The position numbers and the translations under genes are program-made. A DNA stretch of 44,836 nucleotides from a virus, in the IMG/VR virus record IMGVR_UViG_3300030329_004952, positions 1 through 44,836 of that record; one strand, 5' to 3'. The first letter of the stretch is position 1; each line of letters opens with the position of its first letter. Shown here piece after piece: positions 34,393-42,716 of the stretch. The notes under the pieces are model-generated. The model made no database searches. It saw nothing but the letters and a program-made list of their open reading frames with translations, and was not told where the DNA came from.

Positions 34393-37308
34393 ATGCAGGC
34401 TAGTAAAAAGAACACATATATTTTTAAAGAAAATGCTAAGCCTATGGGCGCATCTGACACTGGCGACCAATCCCTCGGTGGTTTTAACGATACCCACTTA
34501 AGAGATCATGTGCGCCATGCTCTCGGTAAGTATTGGGTCTTAAAGCCGTCAGAAGTCTATTACGGAGATCCAGAGCAGCAGCAATTGTTTGAAAGTCAGG
34601 CACACACCACCATAAGCTACGGGGCTGTGGTGGAAAGATATTTAAAGCATCCTCCTTTTTGCTCCAAAGAGCAGTATATTTGCTTTCACGGTGACGAGAT
34701 CTGGGGACTGCCGCCTCACGGAGAATTCGGTTCGTCTACGTCGCTAGATCACGACGATTTTCGCTCAATGATAAACACCCTTGTGCAGACAAGCGACGGT
34801 CGCGCCGAGGTTTATAAAGATTGTTCGTTTAGGATAGATACGCCGTTCACCCAAGCGGAGAGGAAACAAATCGGAGACACCTCGGCGCTAGGCTATGTGG
34901 ACGTGGACTTCAGCTATAATTTCTACCACCCTCAGTATGAAGCAGCCGCCGCAGGCATCAGAGAGGAGCTTCTGCCCACCGTATATTCTTTTATTGGCGA
35001 TGATATATCACGCAACCTCTTTATGCTGAAAACTCTTCAGAATCGTATTTCGCAACACCTTGCTGTGATTCGAGAGGCTTCCGTGGATAAGATCGGCGAA
35101 ACCAGCGGATGGAGCGTAGGAGCCATATCCCACAGCACATCGCATGGCACTATGGATACTTATTTCTATTATTTGTCTAAGGTATATGCCGAGCTAACTT
35201 CTAAATTTAAAGACAACTTTGCAGTAAGATTTAGAAATTTTATTTTTCCTTTTGAGAATTTAAAATTGACGAGTGCTCCACCCAAGAAGAATTCGTTTCC
35301 CATGTTTGTGGAAGTTGAGTTTTCGACAGATAGCGTAACAGAGATAGCCCAAATGCTAGAAGATTCAAGTCTCACGACCGCCTTTCAGAGAAATGTTGCG
35401 GCAGGATGCGGGGGTCCTAACGCCTCTCTCTTGCGTCAAATGGGCGGGGGAACGGACGATTATTACGCCGCTAAGCAAAACCTTTCATACTCTTCTTTGG
35501 AGGGAGGGTCTATAGCCTACTCTTTGGGCTCCTACAAAAGAATAAATCTTTTGACGTGGTGGACCAATTATCTTCGAGGGCTAATACCCAAGGTTTATAA
35601 AAATCAAACTTTTATCGGACCCAACACTTATTCAGTCTATATTAGTTCGGGCGTTGAAAATAACAATCTTGCCCAAGCATTGAGCTTGTTGGTGTTTTCT
35701 GGAAAGTTGTCTGGCATTGTGCAAAAGAATCATCGTTCCATTGAAGAAGTGTTCGAAGGCAAAAAAAGCCATACAGAAACCGTGTTGTATAGGGTGGCGA
35801 AATACAAGGGAGCAGCGACCCCCGGAAAGATGCCAATTCAAAATTATTGGTTCCCCAATTCCAACAACATTGACATTGTTAACCTCGTAGATACGCAGGT
35901 AAGATATAGTTCGGTGTATACCTATGTGGTTTATGCATACCAGCTAATAATTGGGACCGAGTATTCCTATGGTCCTATAGAGTACGACCCTCCAGAGTTA
36001 CAAATTGATTGTCCCGAGCTTGATATTTCGCTAAACGGCATGGATTGTGTTGACGAAGATGGGACCACCGTCCTTGACAGTATGTGCGTTCAGATAGATT
36101 CCACGATAGTGTACAGCGCACTCCAAAACCAACTTGGAAACGATTATACTGATATAGGCATCTTAGCGCGGGACATACTCGCTCTGTATGTTCTGGCTGA
36201 AGCTGTTGATGCCCTCTCTATAGCCTCTTATGTAAACCAGTTATGTGTATACTTAGCCCCCCTGTATGGCTTCAGTTCCGCTAATCTTATCGAAGCACTA
36301 ATGGGGGCTGTGTGGAGCTACGAAGCCGGTGAGTCAATGTCTGTCACCTACCCTTCGATAGAGACGGAGGTGTACACCGATTTTAATGCATGGACCAAGG
36401 TTATAACAAAGCCCATTGTTGACGTGGTAGAGGTTCCCTTTTTCTCTCATACCGGCAAGATGATTGATTCCCCTCCGCTGCCACCTGATGTCAACATTAT
36501 TCCTTATCGTGGCGAGAGCGGAAAAGCTTTGATTTGGCTAAACTCTACTGTGGGAGATCAGGAAATGTATCCGATTGCCTTTGATCAAAAGGAACAACAA
36601 GAGATTAATCAGATTAGGCAAACTAACTTTTTAACTTCCAGTGATCCAATTCGCTTTAAGTCCGACGATGTTGCGGCAGCGTTTGAAATATTTAGACTCT
36701 CAGAGAAGCCGGAAATGTATACGGATTTTGCTGGCAACCAGCGGGCTATCGTCTCTACGGTCCTCGATCCCGATGCCCCAAAGAAGGCAGTATCCTCTAT
36801 GTCATATGTTGATGTTGTTGCGCCCAATACGAAGTATTATTATACGTTTAGGGCGCTAGACAACCACGGGCATCGCTCGAACCCCACGGCGGTATATGAG
36901 ATTGAATTGGTCGAGAACAGCGGCGCAGTCTATATGATTACGAACATCATTCCTTTGGGGGTCAAGCCAAAGCCGCACGAGCCCGTCAAACAGGCAAAGC
37001 GATATGTGCAAATTGTTCCTCGAATGACTCAGGGTCTCTTTAACCAAAAGGCATCGGGGCTTGCTGATGCAACTTCCGTACTAGAGGGGAACAATTATAG
37101 GCTGGGGGTCGAAGATCAAAGTATGTGGGGCAAGAAATATAAAGTGCGTTTTATTTCCAAATCCACAGGAAGAAAAATAGACTTGAACATTACTTATGAC
37201 ACAGAACACGTTCTAACTCCCGAAGAAATGGAGCTTAGAAACATGGATACAGAACCCTCCAACAATTGGTGGGACTTGTTCATCAGTTGGTTTGGCTCCA
37301 GCCCTTAA
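34393..37308 (+). CDS. 971-residue virion protein with a fibronectin type III-like region
   Basis: The protein opens with a polar tail and a mixed domain (HALGKYWVLKPSEVYYGDPE). Its centre is helical. At about residues 750-846 a fibronectin type III-like domain is suggested by VDVVAPNTKYYYTFRALDNH followed by NPTAVYEIELVE. A small basic domain (RYVQIVPRMTQGLFNQKASG) follows, and the protein ends with a Trp-rich NNWWDLFISWFG segment. FN3-like domains are common in phage tail and fibre proteins, where they are thought to help surface attachment. An AGGGAG site precedes the ATG. A TATAAAT sequence ends 23 bases upstream, but it lies within the previous gene's last codons. Confidence 0.65.
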   Translation: MQASKKNTYIFKENAKPMGASDTGDQSLGGFNDTHLRDHVRHALGKYWVLKPSEVYYGDPEQQQLFESQAHTTISYGAVVERYLKHPPFCSKEQYICFHGDEIWGLPPHGEFGSSTSLDHDDFRSMINTLVQTSDGRAEVYKDCSFRIDTPFTQAERKQIGDTSALGYVDVDFSYNFYHPQYEAAAAGIREELLPTVYSFIGDDISRNLFMLKTLQNRISQHLAVIREASVDKIGETSGWSVGAISHSTSHGTMDTYFYYLSKVYAELTSKFKDNFAVRFRNFIFPFENLKLTSAPPKKNSFPMFVEVEFSTDSVTEIAQMLEDSSLTTAFQRNVAAGCGGPNASLLRQMGGGTDDYYAAKQNLSYSSLEGGSIAYSLGSYKRINLLTWWTNYLRGLIPKVYKNQTFIGPNTYSVYISSGVENNNLAQALSLLVFSGKLSGIVQKNHRSIEEVFEGKKSHTETVLYRVAKYKGAATPGKMPIQNYWFPNSNNIDIVNLVDTQVRYSSVYTYVVYAYQLIIGTEYSYGPIEYDPPELQIDCPELDISLNGMDCVDEDGTTVLDSMCVQIDSTIVYSALQNQLGNDYTDIGILARDILALYVLAEAVDALSIASYVNQLCVYLAPLYGFSSANLIEALMGAVWSYEAGESMSVTYPSIETEVYTDFNAWTKVITKPIVDVVEVPFFSHTGKMIDSPPLPPDVNIIPYRGESGKALIWLNSTVGDQEMYPIAFDQKEQQEINQIRQTNFLTSSDPIRFKSDDVAAAFEIFRLSEKPEMYTDFAGNQRAIVSTVLDPDAPKKAVSSMSYVDVVAPNTKYYYTFRALDNHGHRSNPTAVYEIELVENSGAVYMITNIIPLGVKPKPHEPVKQAKRYVQIVPRMTQGLFNQKASGLADATSVLEGNNYRLGVEDQSMWGKKYKVRFISKSTGRKIDLNITYDTEHVLTPEEMELRNMDTEPSNNWWDLFISWFGSSP

Positions 37309-37347
37309 TCAATGAGCATAAACTAAGTGAGATTTAAAAATTGGAAA

Positions 37348-37354
37348 CTAATTA
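37348..37354 (+). promoter_or_regulatory. CTAATTA candidate late-promoter element, copy 3
   Basis: The heptamer follows AAATTGGAAA in the 80-base gap before the gene at 37389, the longest gap in the structural block. It runs directly into TAATGAAG, so a TATAAT also appears at 37353-37358. Over 30 bases this gap matches the one at 29319-29348 at about 21 positions. Transcription from it would leave a leader of about 28 bases with an AGGAG site (37373-37377). Confidence 0.45.
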
Positions 37355-37388
37355 TAATGAAGACTATTTATAGGAGTAGGGAAAAACA

Positions 37389-38318
37389 ATGGCTTTCTTA
37401 GACAATTCAGGTGACATCATCTTAGATGCTGTCCTAACAGACACCGGTAGGATGAGGTTGGCTCGCGGCGACGGCAGCTTTAAAATTGCAAAGTTTGCTT
37501 TTGGCGATGACGAAATCAACTACGGGGAATACGATAAAAACCACACCAGTGGTTCAGCTTATTATGACTTAGAGATTCTTCAGACACCGATTCTGGAAGC
37601 GTTTACTAACAACGCATCTTCCATGAAGTCCAAGCTTCTTTCTATCTCTCGAACTAACTTGCTTTACCTTCCAGTTATCGAGATAAACACGAATCCCGCC
37701 GCCGCAGTACAATATACGGGCAACTATTATGGCGTGGCTGTGGATACACGAACTGAACAGTCGGTATCGGGCATGTCAGGTGATCTCGTTACAACCGCTG
37801 AATCTCCGGCACTGACCGGCTTTATGTTCGGGGCAAATCCGGCAGATGGATCAAACTACATCAGAGTCGATCAAGGTCTGGACACTTCGGATATATCTGC
37901 TGATAATGTGCTCGATGCAGATTTGGTAGAGACGCAATACATTGTAGAGATGGACAACAGGCTTGGAAGTTTGGTTAGCGTAGGAGGTTCTACCGGAGCA
38001 GCAGTTTCTTTTGTTGACGACGATAACATCGCAAGCTACTATTTATCTTTGGGAACCGACTCTACCTTCGTCTCTAATAACACGGCGGGAGCAAGCGCCC
38101 CTGATCAGTCCATATCTGGTCCAAGGGGGACAACCCTTCAATTCCAGATACAGTCTTCTATTGATCTGAATTCAAGCACATTCTTGTTCACAGAATTAGG
38201 AAGCGAGTTTAGTGTCGATAACACCTATTACTATATCGACACTACTGTGCGCGTTACCGGGGCAACAACCGGCTACAGGATTGATATTCCAGTTCGATAT
38301 GTGAAGTACAAGAGTTAA
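37389..38318 (+). CDS. Conserved virion protein, paralogous N-terminus to the protein at 29354
   Basis: This 309-residue protein opens with GDIILDAVLTDTGRMRLARG, then FKIAKFAFGDDEINYGEY, an opening I recognise from virion proteins of marine T4-like phages. It is shared with the protein at 29354. The rest is beta-rich (TLQFQIQSSIDLNSSTFLF and a C-terminal RIDIPVRYVKYKS end). It is followed by two fibre-like paralogues with the same direction and short gaps. No motif of known activity is seen. A tail-fibre or baseplate role is inferred from position and from the shared module. Confidence 0.65.
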   Translation: MAFLDNSGDIILDAVLTDTGRMRLARGDGSFKIAKFAFGDDEINYGEYDKNHTSGSAYYDLEILQTPILEAFTNNASSMKSKLLSISRTNLLYLPVIEINTNPAAAVQYTGNYYGVAVDTRTEQSVSGMSGDLVTTAESPALTGFMFGANPADGSNYIRVDQGLDTSDISADNVLDADLVETQYIVEMDNRLGSLVSVGGSTGAAVSFVDDDNIASYYLSLGTDSTFVSNNTAGASAPDQSISGPRGTTLQFQIQSSIDLNSSTFLFTELGSEFSVDNTYYYIDTTVRVTGATTGYRIDIPVRYVKYKS

Positions 38319-38340
38319 TAATCTGAGGAAAGGATAAAAA

Positions 38341-39450
38341 ATGGCTACCATATTTAAGAGTTTTTTGAACAACGATGTTGCGACAACGCGCACACTTCTC
38401 CATGAAGCTGTGCCGATTACGGGGACAATTGTTTCTGGAACTTATACTGCCGAGGCAAACATTAAGAATTATGCCCACGGGATGTTTCAGAGCGTATATG
38501 ACTACCCCTATTTGAGTTCCTCGGCAAATCATATTTTTGATATCACTGTCGGGCTATCGAACAACTCGTCGTTGTCCGCAAGCACAACTTTCCAGAACTC
38601 CAAAAAAATCAACATCTACAATCAGATGGCTCAGACGCTTGTAGGGTACAAGGCTGATGGCACGATTAAAGATTTCGACAAAGATGGGGATTTCTCCACC
38701 GAAACAGATAAGATGACGGAGACTTTCTTTGTTAACTTCGCTCGCTTGTTGAGCAAAGATGAGGTCAAAAAAGGCTCATTTTCTATGACCGTTTTGACGG
38801 GAGGTTTTGGACCCCCCGATAGGGAGGCAACCTTAGTCCCGCTCAGCATCAATGACACGGGCTCTACTAATGATTATAGGGTTAACTCGCCAGCAGGTGA
38901 GTATGGGTTTCTTTATACGACAACCGGCTCCCAAGTTGGGCTTATCTATTACCAAGCTGGCGTTGCGGTCTTAACTGCCTCGATGTTCGCTACCGGAGGC
39001 GCAGGCGGCATTAATGGCGGCACAGTACCCGGAGGCGTGATGACTAGTGGCGACGGCGGATTTGGACCTCCCGGCTCGGCTTCCTATGACTTTGCGTCAC
39101 ACAGTGCTTCTGTTGACTCATATTTGACAGGAGCTTCTATTTCGGGAGCCGCAGATGGCGTTAGAAATTGTTTGGGGACTGTTTCGTTCAACAACACGAC
39201 TGAATTAAATTCTACCATCTATTTCTGTCGGGCAAGTCACAATGAGTTTAATTATTCTTCTAATCCCACTTATCTTAATGCAAGTAAGCTGGTGGTAAAA
39301 AACAAGAGCACAGATATGCCCGTATCCTATATCACTTCTGTAGGTTTGTACTCCGCAGATAACGAGTTGCTGGCTACGGCGAAACTCTCTGAACCCCTTA
39401 AGAAGACTCCTTCCAATGAGTTGACATTACGCGTCCGACTTGATTACTAG
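38341..39450 (+). CDS. Tail-fibre-like virion protein, paralogue 1
   Basis: This 369-residue protein shares its layout with the next gene. A VKKGSFSMTVLTG block comes first, then GLIYYQAGVAVLTASMF, then EFNYSSNPTYLNAS, and last a closing YITSVGLYSADNELLATAKL followed by PLKKTP. A Gly-rich loop lies at about residues 218-250. The closing block is typical of fibre-like proteins in marine T4-like phages (from memory). GAGGAAAGG precedes the ATG. The protein probably belongs to the distal tail or fibre. Its divergence from its neighbour suggests that the two bind each other or different receptors (inference). Confidence 0.68.
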   Translation: MATIFKSFLNNDVATTRTLLHEAVPITGTIVSGTYTAEANIKNYAHGMFQSVYDYPYLSSSANHIFDITVGLSNNSSLSASTTFQNSKKINIYNQMAQTLVGYKADGTIKDFDKDGDFSTETDKMTETFFVNFARLLSKDEVKKGSFSMTVLTGGFGPPDREATLVPLSINDTGSTNDYRVNSPAGEYGFLYTTTGSQVGLIYYQAGVAVLTASMFATGGAGGINGGTVPGGVMTSGDGGFGPPGSASYDFASHSASVDSYLTGASISGAADGVRNCLGTVSFNNTTELNSTIYFCRASHNEFNYSSNPTYLNASKLVVKNKSTDMPVSYITSVGLYSADNELLATAKLSEPLKKTPSNELTLRVRLDY

Positions 39451-39461
39451 GGAGGTCACAA

Positions 39462-40694
39462 ATGCCTCTGTACAAGTTTGAGGAATCTGACAAGTTTTTC
39501 AATGTCTTAAAGACGAACCCAAAGACAGAATTTGTAATCTACGACGGTCAGATATTTCTCAACAATCGATCTGAGCAGTCGGGTAGCTTCTATAAATGGG
39601 TCCCGAATGTTGAACCCGGCAACGTAAGCCTCTATGAGCTTAATGTTGATCGACTAGAAGAGGAACTTGGTACAACCATCGGTGTAGACGAGGTTGAGAA
39701 TAAGGGGATTGTTTACCCCTTCGTCACCAAGCAAGGGAACATCACAGCGTTCAAGACCATCTCGACAACTCAGTTTAATTCCGATTTCTCTTATGGAGAC
39801 GTTATAAGCGGTAGCTATCCCCTGTCTGCGAGCATTGAGAGGCACCTATTTATCGAGAATGCAACAAGACCCCGTATCGTAGCTCTCCAGAACACCTTAA
39901 ATTTTTACAAACCTCTGAGCCAAGCTTACGCTTATAGCTCCACTATGGGATCGGCTCAGTGGGACAAGGCAACACAGGCACTTAATCTTATTTCGATTCC
40001 TTCGATCTTTTATGGGAGTGAGATTAAAAAGGGCTCCGTAAAGTTACAATTCTATATGTCTGGAACGCTCATTGGAGAATTGCAGGATAAGAACCAAAAT
40101 GGTGAGCTAATTCAGGTAAGTGGCAATGTGGAATCGCAAGCCAACGGGTCTGGCTCGGTTGCAGGCGTCGTCCTTTATAATGAGGGCTTTATCCTTCTTA
40201 CGGGTAGCTGGGGAATGACATCCCAAGATAGGGATTATTTGAATGCTGGATCTGGAAATGAGGTTGCTGGATCATGGCTATACTTTGGCGCTGGTGCTAA
40301 CGATGGTATTCCCACTTCTCTACTGCCATCTTCTAGTTTCGCTCTAAGCTTCGAGGGGGTTCAAGAGGTGCCCACTCTTACCATGCTTGCTCATGCCAAA
40401 AAGGGAGAACTAAATTATTCCCCTAATCCGACGTATGTTGAATGGGAACAGAGTGCTTCTATTACCACCCCCATTACCGGAAATTACACGTTCTTTGAAA
40501 AGGAACTAAGAATAAGGAATATGGTGAGTTCTTCTTTCTCTTTTCCAACTGCAAGCTTTCAAAAAGAGACTTACATCACAAAGGTAGCTATTTATGACGA
40601 GAACCGAAATATGATCGGAATCGCCAATCTTGCAACGCCAGTCAAAAAGACGGAAGAACGAGATTATACTTTCAAGTTAAAGGTGGATTTTTAG
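39462..40694 (+). CDS. Tail-fibre-like virion protein, paralogue 2
   Basis: This 410-residue protein repeats the layout of the gene before it: EIKKGSVKLQFYMSG, then GVVLYNEGFILLTGSW, ELNYSPNPTYVEWE and a closing YITKVAIYDENRNMIGIANL with PVKKTE. It is about 40 residues longer, mainly in the N-terminal half. A GGGAGG site precedes the ATG at 39462, and the stop is directly followed by the start of the next gene. It most likely arose by tandem duplication of the neighbouring fibre-type gene. Confidence 0.68.
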   Translation: MPLYKFEESDKFFNVLKTNPKTEFVIYDGQIFLNNRSEQSGSFYKWVPNVEPGNVSLYELNVDRLEEELGTTIGVDEVENKGIVYPFVTKQGNITAFKTISTTQFNSDFSYGDVISGSYPLSASIERHLFIENATRPRIVALQNTLNFYKPLSQAYAYSSTMGSAQWDKATQALNLISIPSIFYGSEIKKGSVKLQFYMSGTLIGELQDKNQNGELIQVSGNVESQANGSGSVAGVVLYNEGFILLTGSWGMTSQDRDYLNAGSGNEVAGSWLYFGAGANDGIPTSLLPSSSFALSFEGVQEVPTLTMLAHAKKGELNYSPNPTYVEWEQSASITTPITGNYTFFEKELRIRNMVSSSFSFPTASFQKETYITKVAIYDENRNMIGIANLATPVKKTEERDYTFKLKVDF

Positions 40695-41585
40695 ATGTCA
40701 CAATATAGTTCATTCAAAGACTACCAGCTACTGATGGAAGGGTGGAGAGCCTATGCCCAAGAAGAAAGCAATACTATTTTTCTTTTTGAAGGCGGTAAAC
40801 CTCAGCCCAGAGATTTTGAACTTATCTTGGAGCGTCGTGCTCTGAAAGAAGCTATTCAGATGTGGGAAGCTTCTTCTCTCTATGAATGCGATAAGCTTCT
40901 GTTGGAAGTAAACTCCGCAGCCTTTGTCAAAGAATTCTTTTCTGATATTGGAAAGAAGGTGAACGATTTTATTCTGAAGCTGTCGGTTCAAGCATTTAAT
41001 TTGTTGCAAAGAGGGTCGGAGTCTGTTAAAATGGTTTTGTCGGTGATAAAAAAGCTTGTAAACGCAATTGAGGGGCATTGTACGAAGTTGCCAACAACCT
41101 GTAAGATCGCTAGGACATCTGCCATGATCTTGAGTATTTTCGCACTTGGGACTCTTTTTTATTCTCCAAGGGCATATGCTGCTATCCAATACGGCGATGC
41201 ACCTTTGTCAGATGAAGAGTATAGCTATATTCGAGGCGTCATTATGGACGGCTTTGTTTCTGGTTCATACGAGGGGCTTTCGCCTGAAAGCCAAAGGAAT
41301 ATTGCCGAAACAATCGAGCAGCTTGACAAGTTGCAGGCATCCCCTGATGTAACGGGATACGAAAATCTAAGCGGAACACTTCAGGCGGCTTTAGATTCAA
41401 GCTACGGTATTATGGACTATTACGAGAGAGAGCTTTCCCTCGGTAGAATGACGCCAGAGAAGTTTCACGCAATTAAAGAATATTTTGAAAAGATGGGGCA
41501 AGCAGCTAAAATTTCTTACGATACGATAGTCCCGAACACAGATATTGCGGTTGCTGGAGACATTCCTGAGAAACCTTCTTGGTAG
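40695..41585 (+). CDS. CTS-like tagged protein with internal signal-peptide-like segment, copy 1
   Basis: This 296-residue protein opens with SSFKDYQLLMEGWRAY (residues 5-20), which resembles the T4 capsid-targeting sequence (K-x-Y-Q, ending in I/L-x-E). LME is a possible cleavage site for a gp21-like prohead protease. A helical region follows to about residue 136. Then comes a basic KIAR, a hydrophobic span at about 142-156, and SPRAYA ending at A162, which together look like an n-region, h-region and signal peptidase site, though internal. The last 134 residues are acidic and helical. No enzyme motif is seen. It is a tandem paralogue of the next gene in design. It may be an internal head protein released into the cell with the DNA (inference). 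Confidence 0.65.
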   Translation: MSQYSSFKDYQLLMEGWRAYAQEESNTIFLFEGGKPQPRDFELILERRALKEAIQMWEASSLYECDKLLLEVNSAAFVKEFFSDIGKKVNDFILKLSVQAFNLLQRGSESVKMVLSVIKKLVNAIEGHCTKLPTTCKIARTSAMILSIFALGTLFYSPRAYAAIQYGDAPLSDEEYSYIRGVIMDGFVSGSYEGLSPESQRNIAETIEQLDKLQASPDVTGYENLSGTLQAALDSSYGIMDYYERELSLGRMTPEKFHAIKEYFEKMGQAAKISYDTIVPNTDIAVAGDIPEKPSW

Positions 41586-41598
41586 GGAGAAATTTAAA

Positions 41599-42678
41599 AT
41601 GAACGACATGAAGCTCATAATGGAAGGCTGGAGGCAGTATTCAAACATCCGCAATGAAGAATTGGTTATCGAATCTATCGACAAGTTTGAGAAGCAGATT
41701 CTTAAAGAGCTTTCAAGAGTCGAAAGGCTTGATGAAGGAAAGATCGAAGATTTTGCCAAAGGGACAATAGACAAGGCGCTTAACTATGTTAAGGGTTTAA
41801 CTTCTAAGGCAAATAGCTTGACCACTGCGGTTTATGTTAGGGCTATGAACATGCTTGATAGGGTGATTAAGAGAGTCAAGTCTCTTGCAAAACGATACCC
41901 GGCGCTAAAGCCAGTTATTATAACTCTTGTTTCTGTGGGGCTCTTGTTGGTTTCAACTGCTGCTCAAGCTTCCGAAGTGGAAGTGGATTTGTCAATTATA
42001 CCATCGTGGCTCGAAGGGCTCGATCTATCAGAGGTGGGTCAAAGCGCAGACTATATAGAGTCATATCTTGAAACAGCCAAAGAGATAGCCGGAGAAGATG
42101 GCATCATCAGCGCAGATGACTGGGAGAATGCCACATCAGCGCAACGAAGCACTATTGAGTCTGGAGCATCGGAGTTTTCTGAAATTATCGATCAGTTCAA
42201 AGAAGCAGATGTCTCTGGCGCCGACGCCGAAATCTCTGGACCAGTAGAGATGGAAGGAAAGGTTTACAGTGCTGAGATGGTGGAAATATTCAAAGATATT
42301 AGAAAATCATCCGAGATGAGAGGCAGGGCATTTGACGACTACCAAAATGTGTACAATCGCATGACCAGCCAAAAAGGTCCTGAAGCTGGCTGGTGGAAGG
42401 AGACTATGACAGATTTAATGCCCCCGCCCGAATCGATAGGGCGCACTACAGATGTTGCCAGAGATGCAGTACAAGCGCTAGAAAAAAGTGAATATGGCGA
42501 CATGGATCGAACCAAGCTCGTTGTTAAATTATTAAATAATATGGCTGACACACAAGATGCTTGGCAAGGGGTTGTGGACAACGCTAGGGACAATAGCATC
42601 GAATTTAACCAGTGGATGGACTCTCTCCTCGCCGCCGGAGACTACATGGGCGCCGAGCGCATCATCGATAAGTTTTAG
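41599..42678 (+). CDS. CTS-like tagged protein with internal signal-peptide-like segment, copy 2
   Basis: I place the start at ATG 41599, with AGGGAGA about 10 bases upstream; an ATG at 41545 would lie inside the previous gene. The 359-residue protein opens MNDMKLIMEGWRQYSNI, sharing the IMEGWRxY core with the gene before it. Residues 20-104 are helical and basic. K104-P105 then leads into a hydrophobic span (about 106-121) ending AAQA at 121-124, followed by SEVEVD, a textbook Sec signal peptide end placed about 120 residues into the protein. The C-terminal 235 residues are acidic and helical. No known motif is seen. The likely role is like that of its neighbour: an internal or injected virion protein, or one that sits in the host membrane. 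Confidence 0.65.
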   Translation: MNDMKLIMEGWRQYSNIRNEELVIESIDKFEKQILKELSRVERLDEGKIEDFAKGTIDKALNYVKGLTSKANSLTTAVYVRAMNMLDRVIKRVKSLAKRYPALKPVIITLVSVGLLLVSTAAQASEVEVDLSIIPSWLEGLDLSEVGQSADYIESYLETAKEIAGEDGIISADDWENATSAQRSTIESGASEFSEIIDQFKEADVSGADAEISGPVEMEGKVYSAEMVEIFKDIRKSSEMRGRAFDDYQNVYNRMTSQKGPEAGWWKETMTDLMPPPESIGRTTDVARDAVQALEKSEYGDMDRTKLVVKLLNNMADTQDAWQGVVDNARDNSIEFNQWMDSLLAAGDYMGAERIIDKF

Positions 42679-42682
42679 AGAC

Positions 42683-42711
42683 TTGACAAAGCAACGTAGA
42701 CCAGTTATAAT
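42683..42711 (+). promoter_or_regulatory. Perfect sigma-70 promoter, predicted to give a leaderless mRNA
   Basis: TTGACA at 42683-42688 and TATAAT at 42706-42711 are 17 bases apart. The ATG of the resolvase gene starts at 42717, only five bases after the -10 box, where transcription would normally begin. No ribosome site precedes it. The promoter lies four bases after the stop of the virion gene, so it marks the change from late to early/middle genes. Confidence 0.8.
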
Positions 42712-42716
42712 AAAAT

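Noticed and set aside
37365-37372. TATTTATA, the exact reverse complement of the T4 late promoter element TATAAATA
   Set aside because: It would direct transcription to the left, where there is no minus-strand gene. It is more likely chance in an AT-rich gap.
41545-41598. Upstream ATG as start of the second tagged protein
   Set aside because: It would add 18 residues from within the previous gene and bury the conserved MEGWR tag. ATG 41599 has a ribosome site and puts the tag at the N-terminus.
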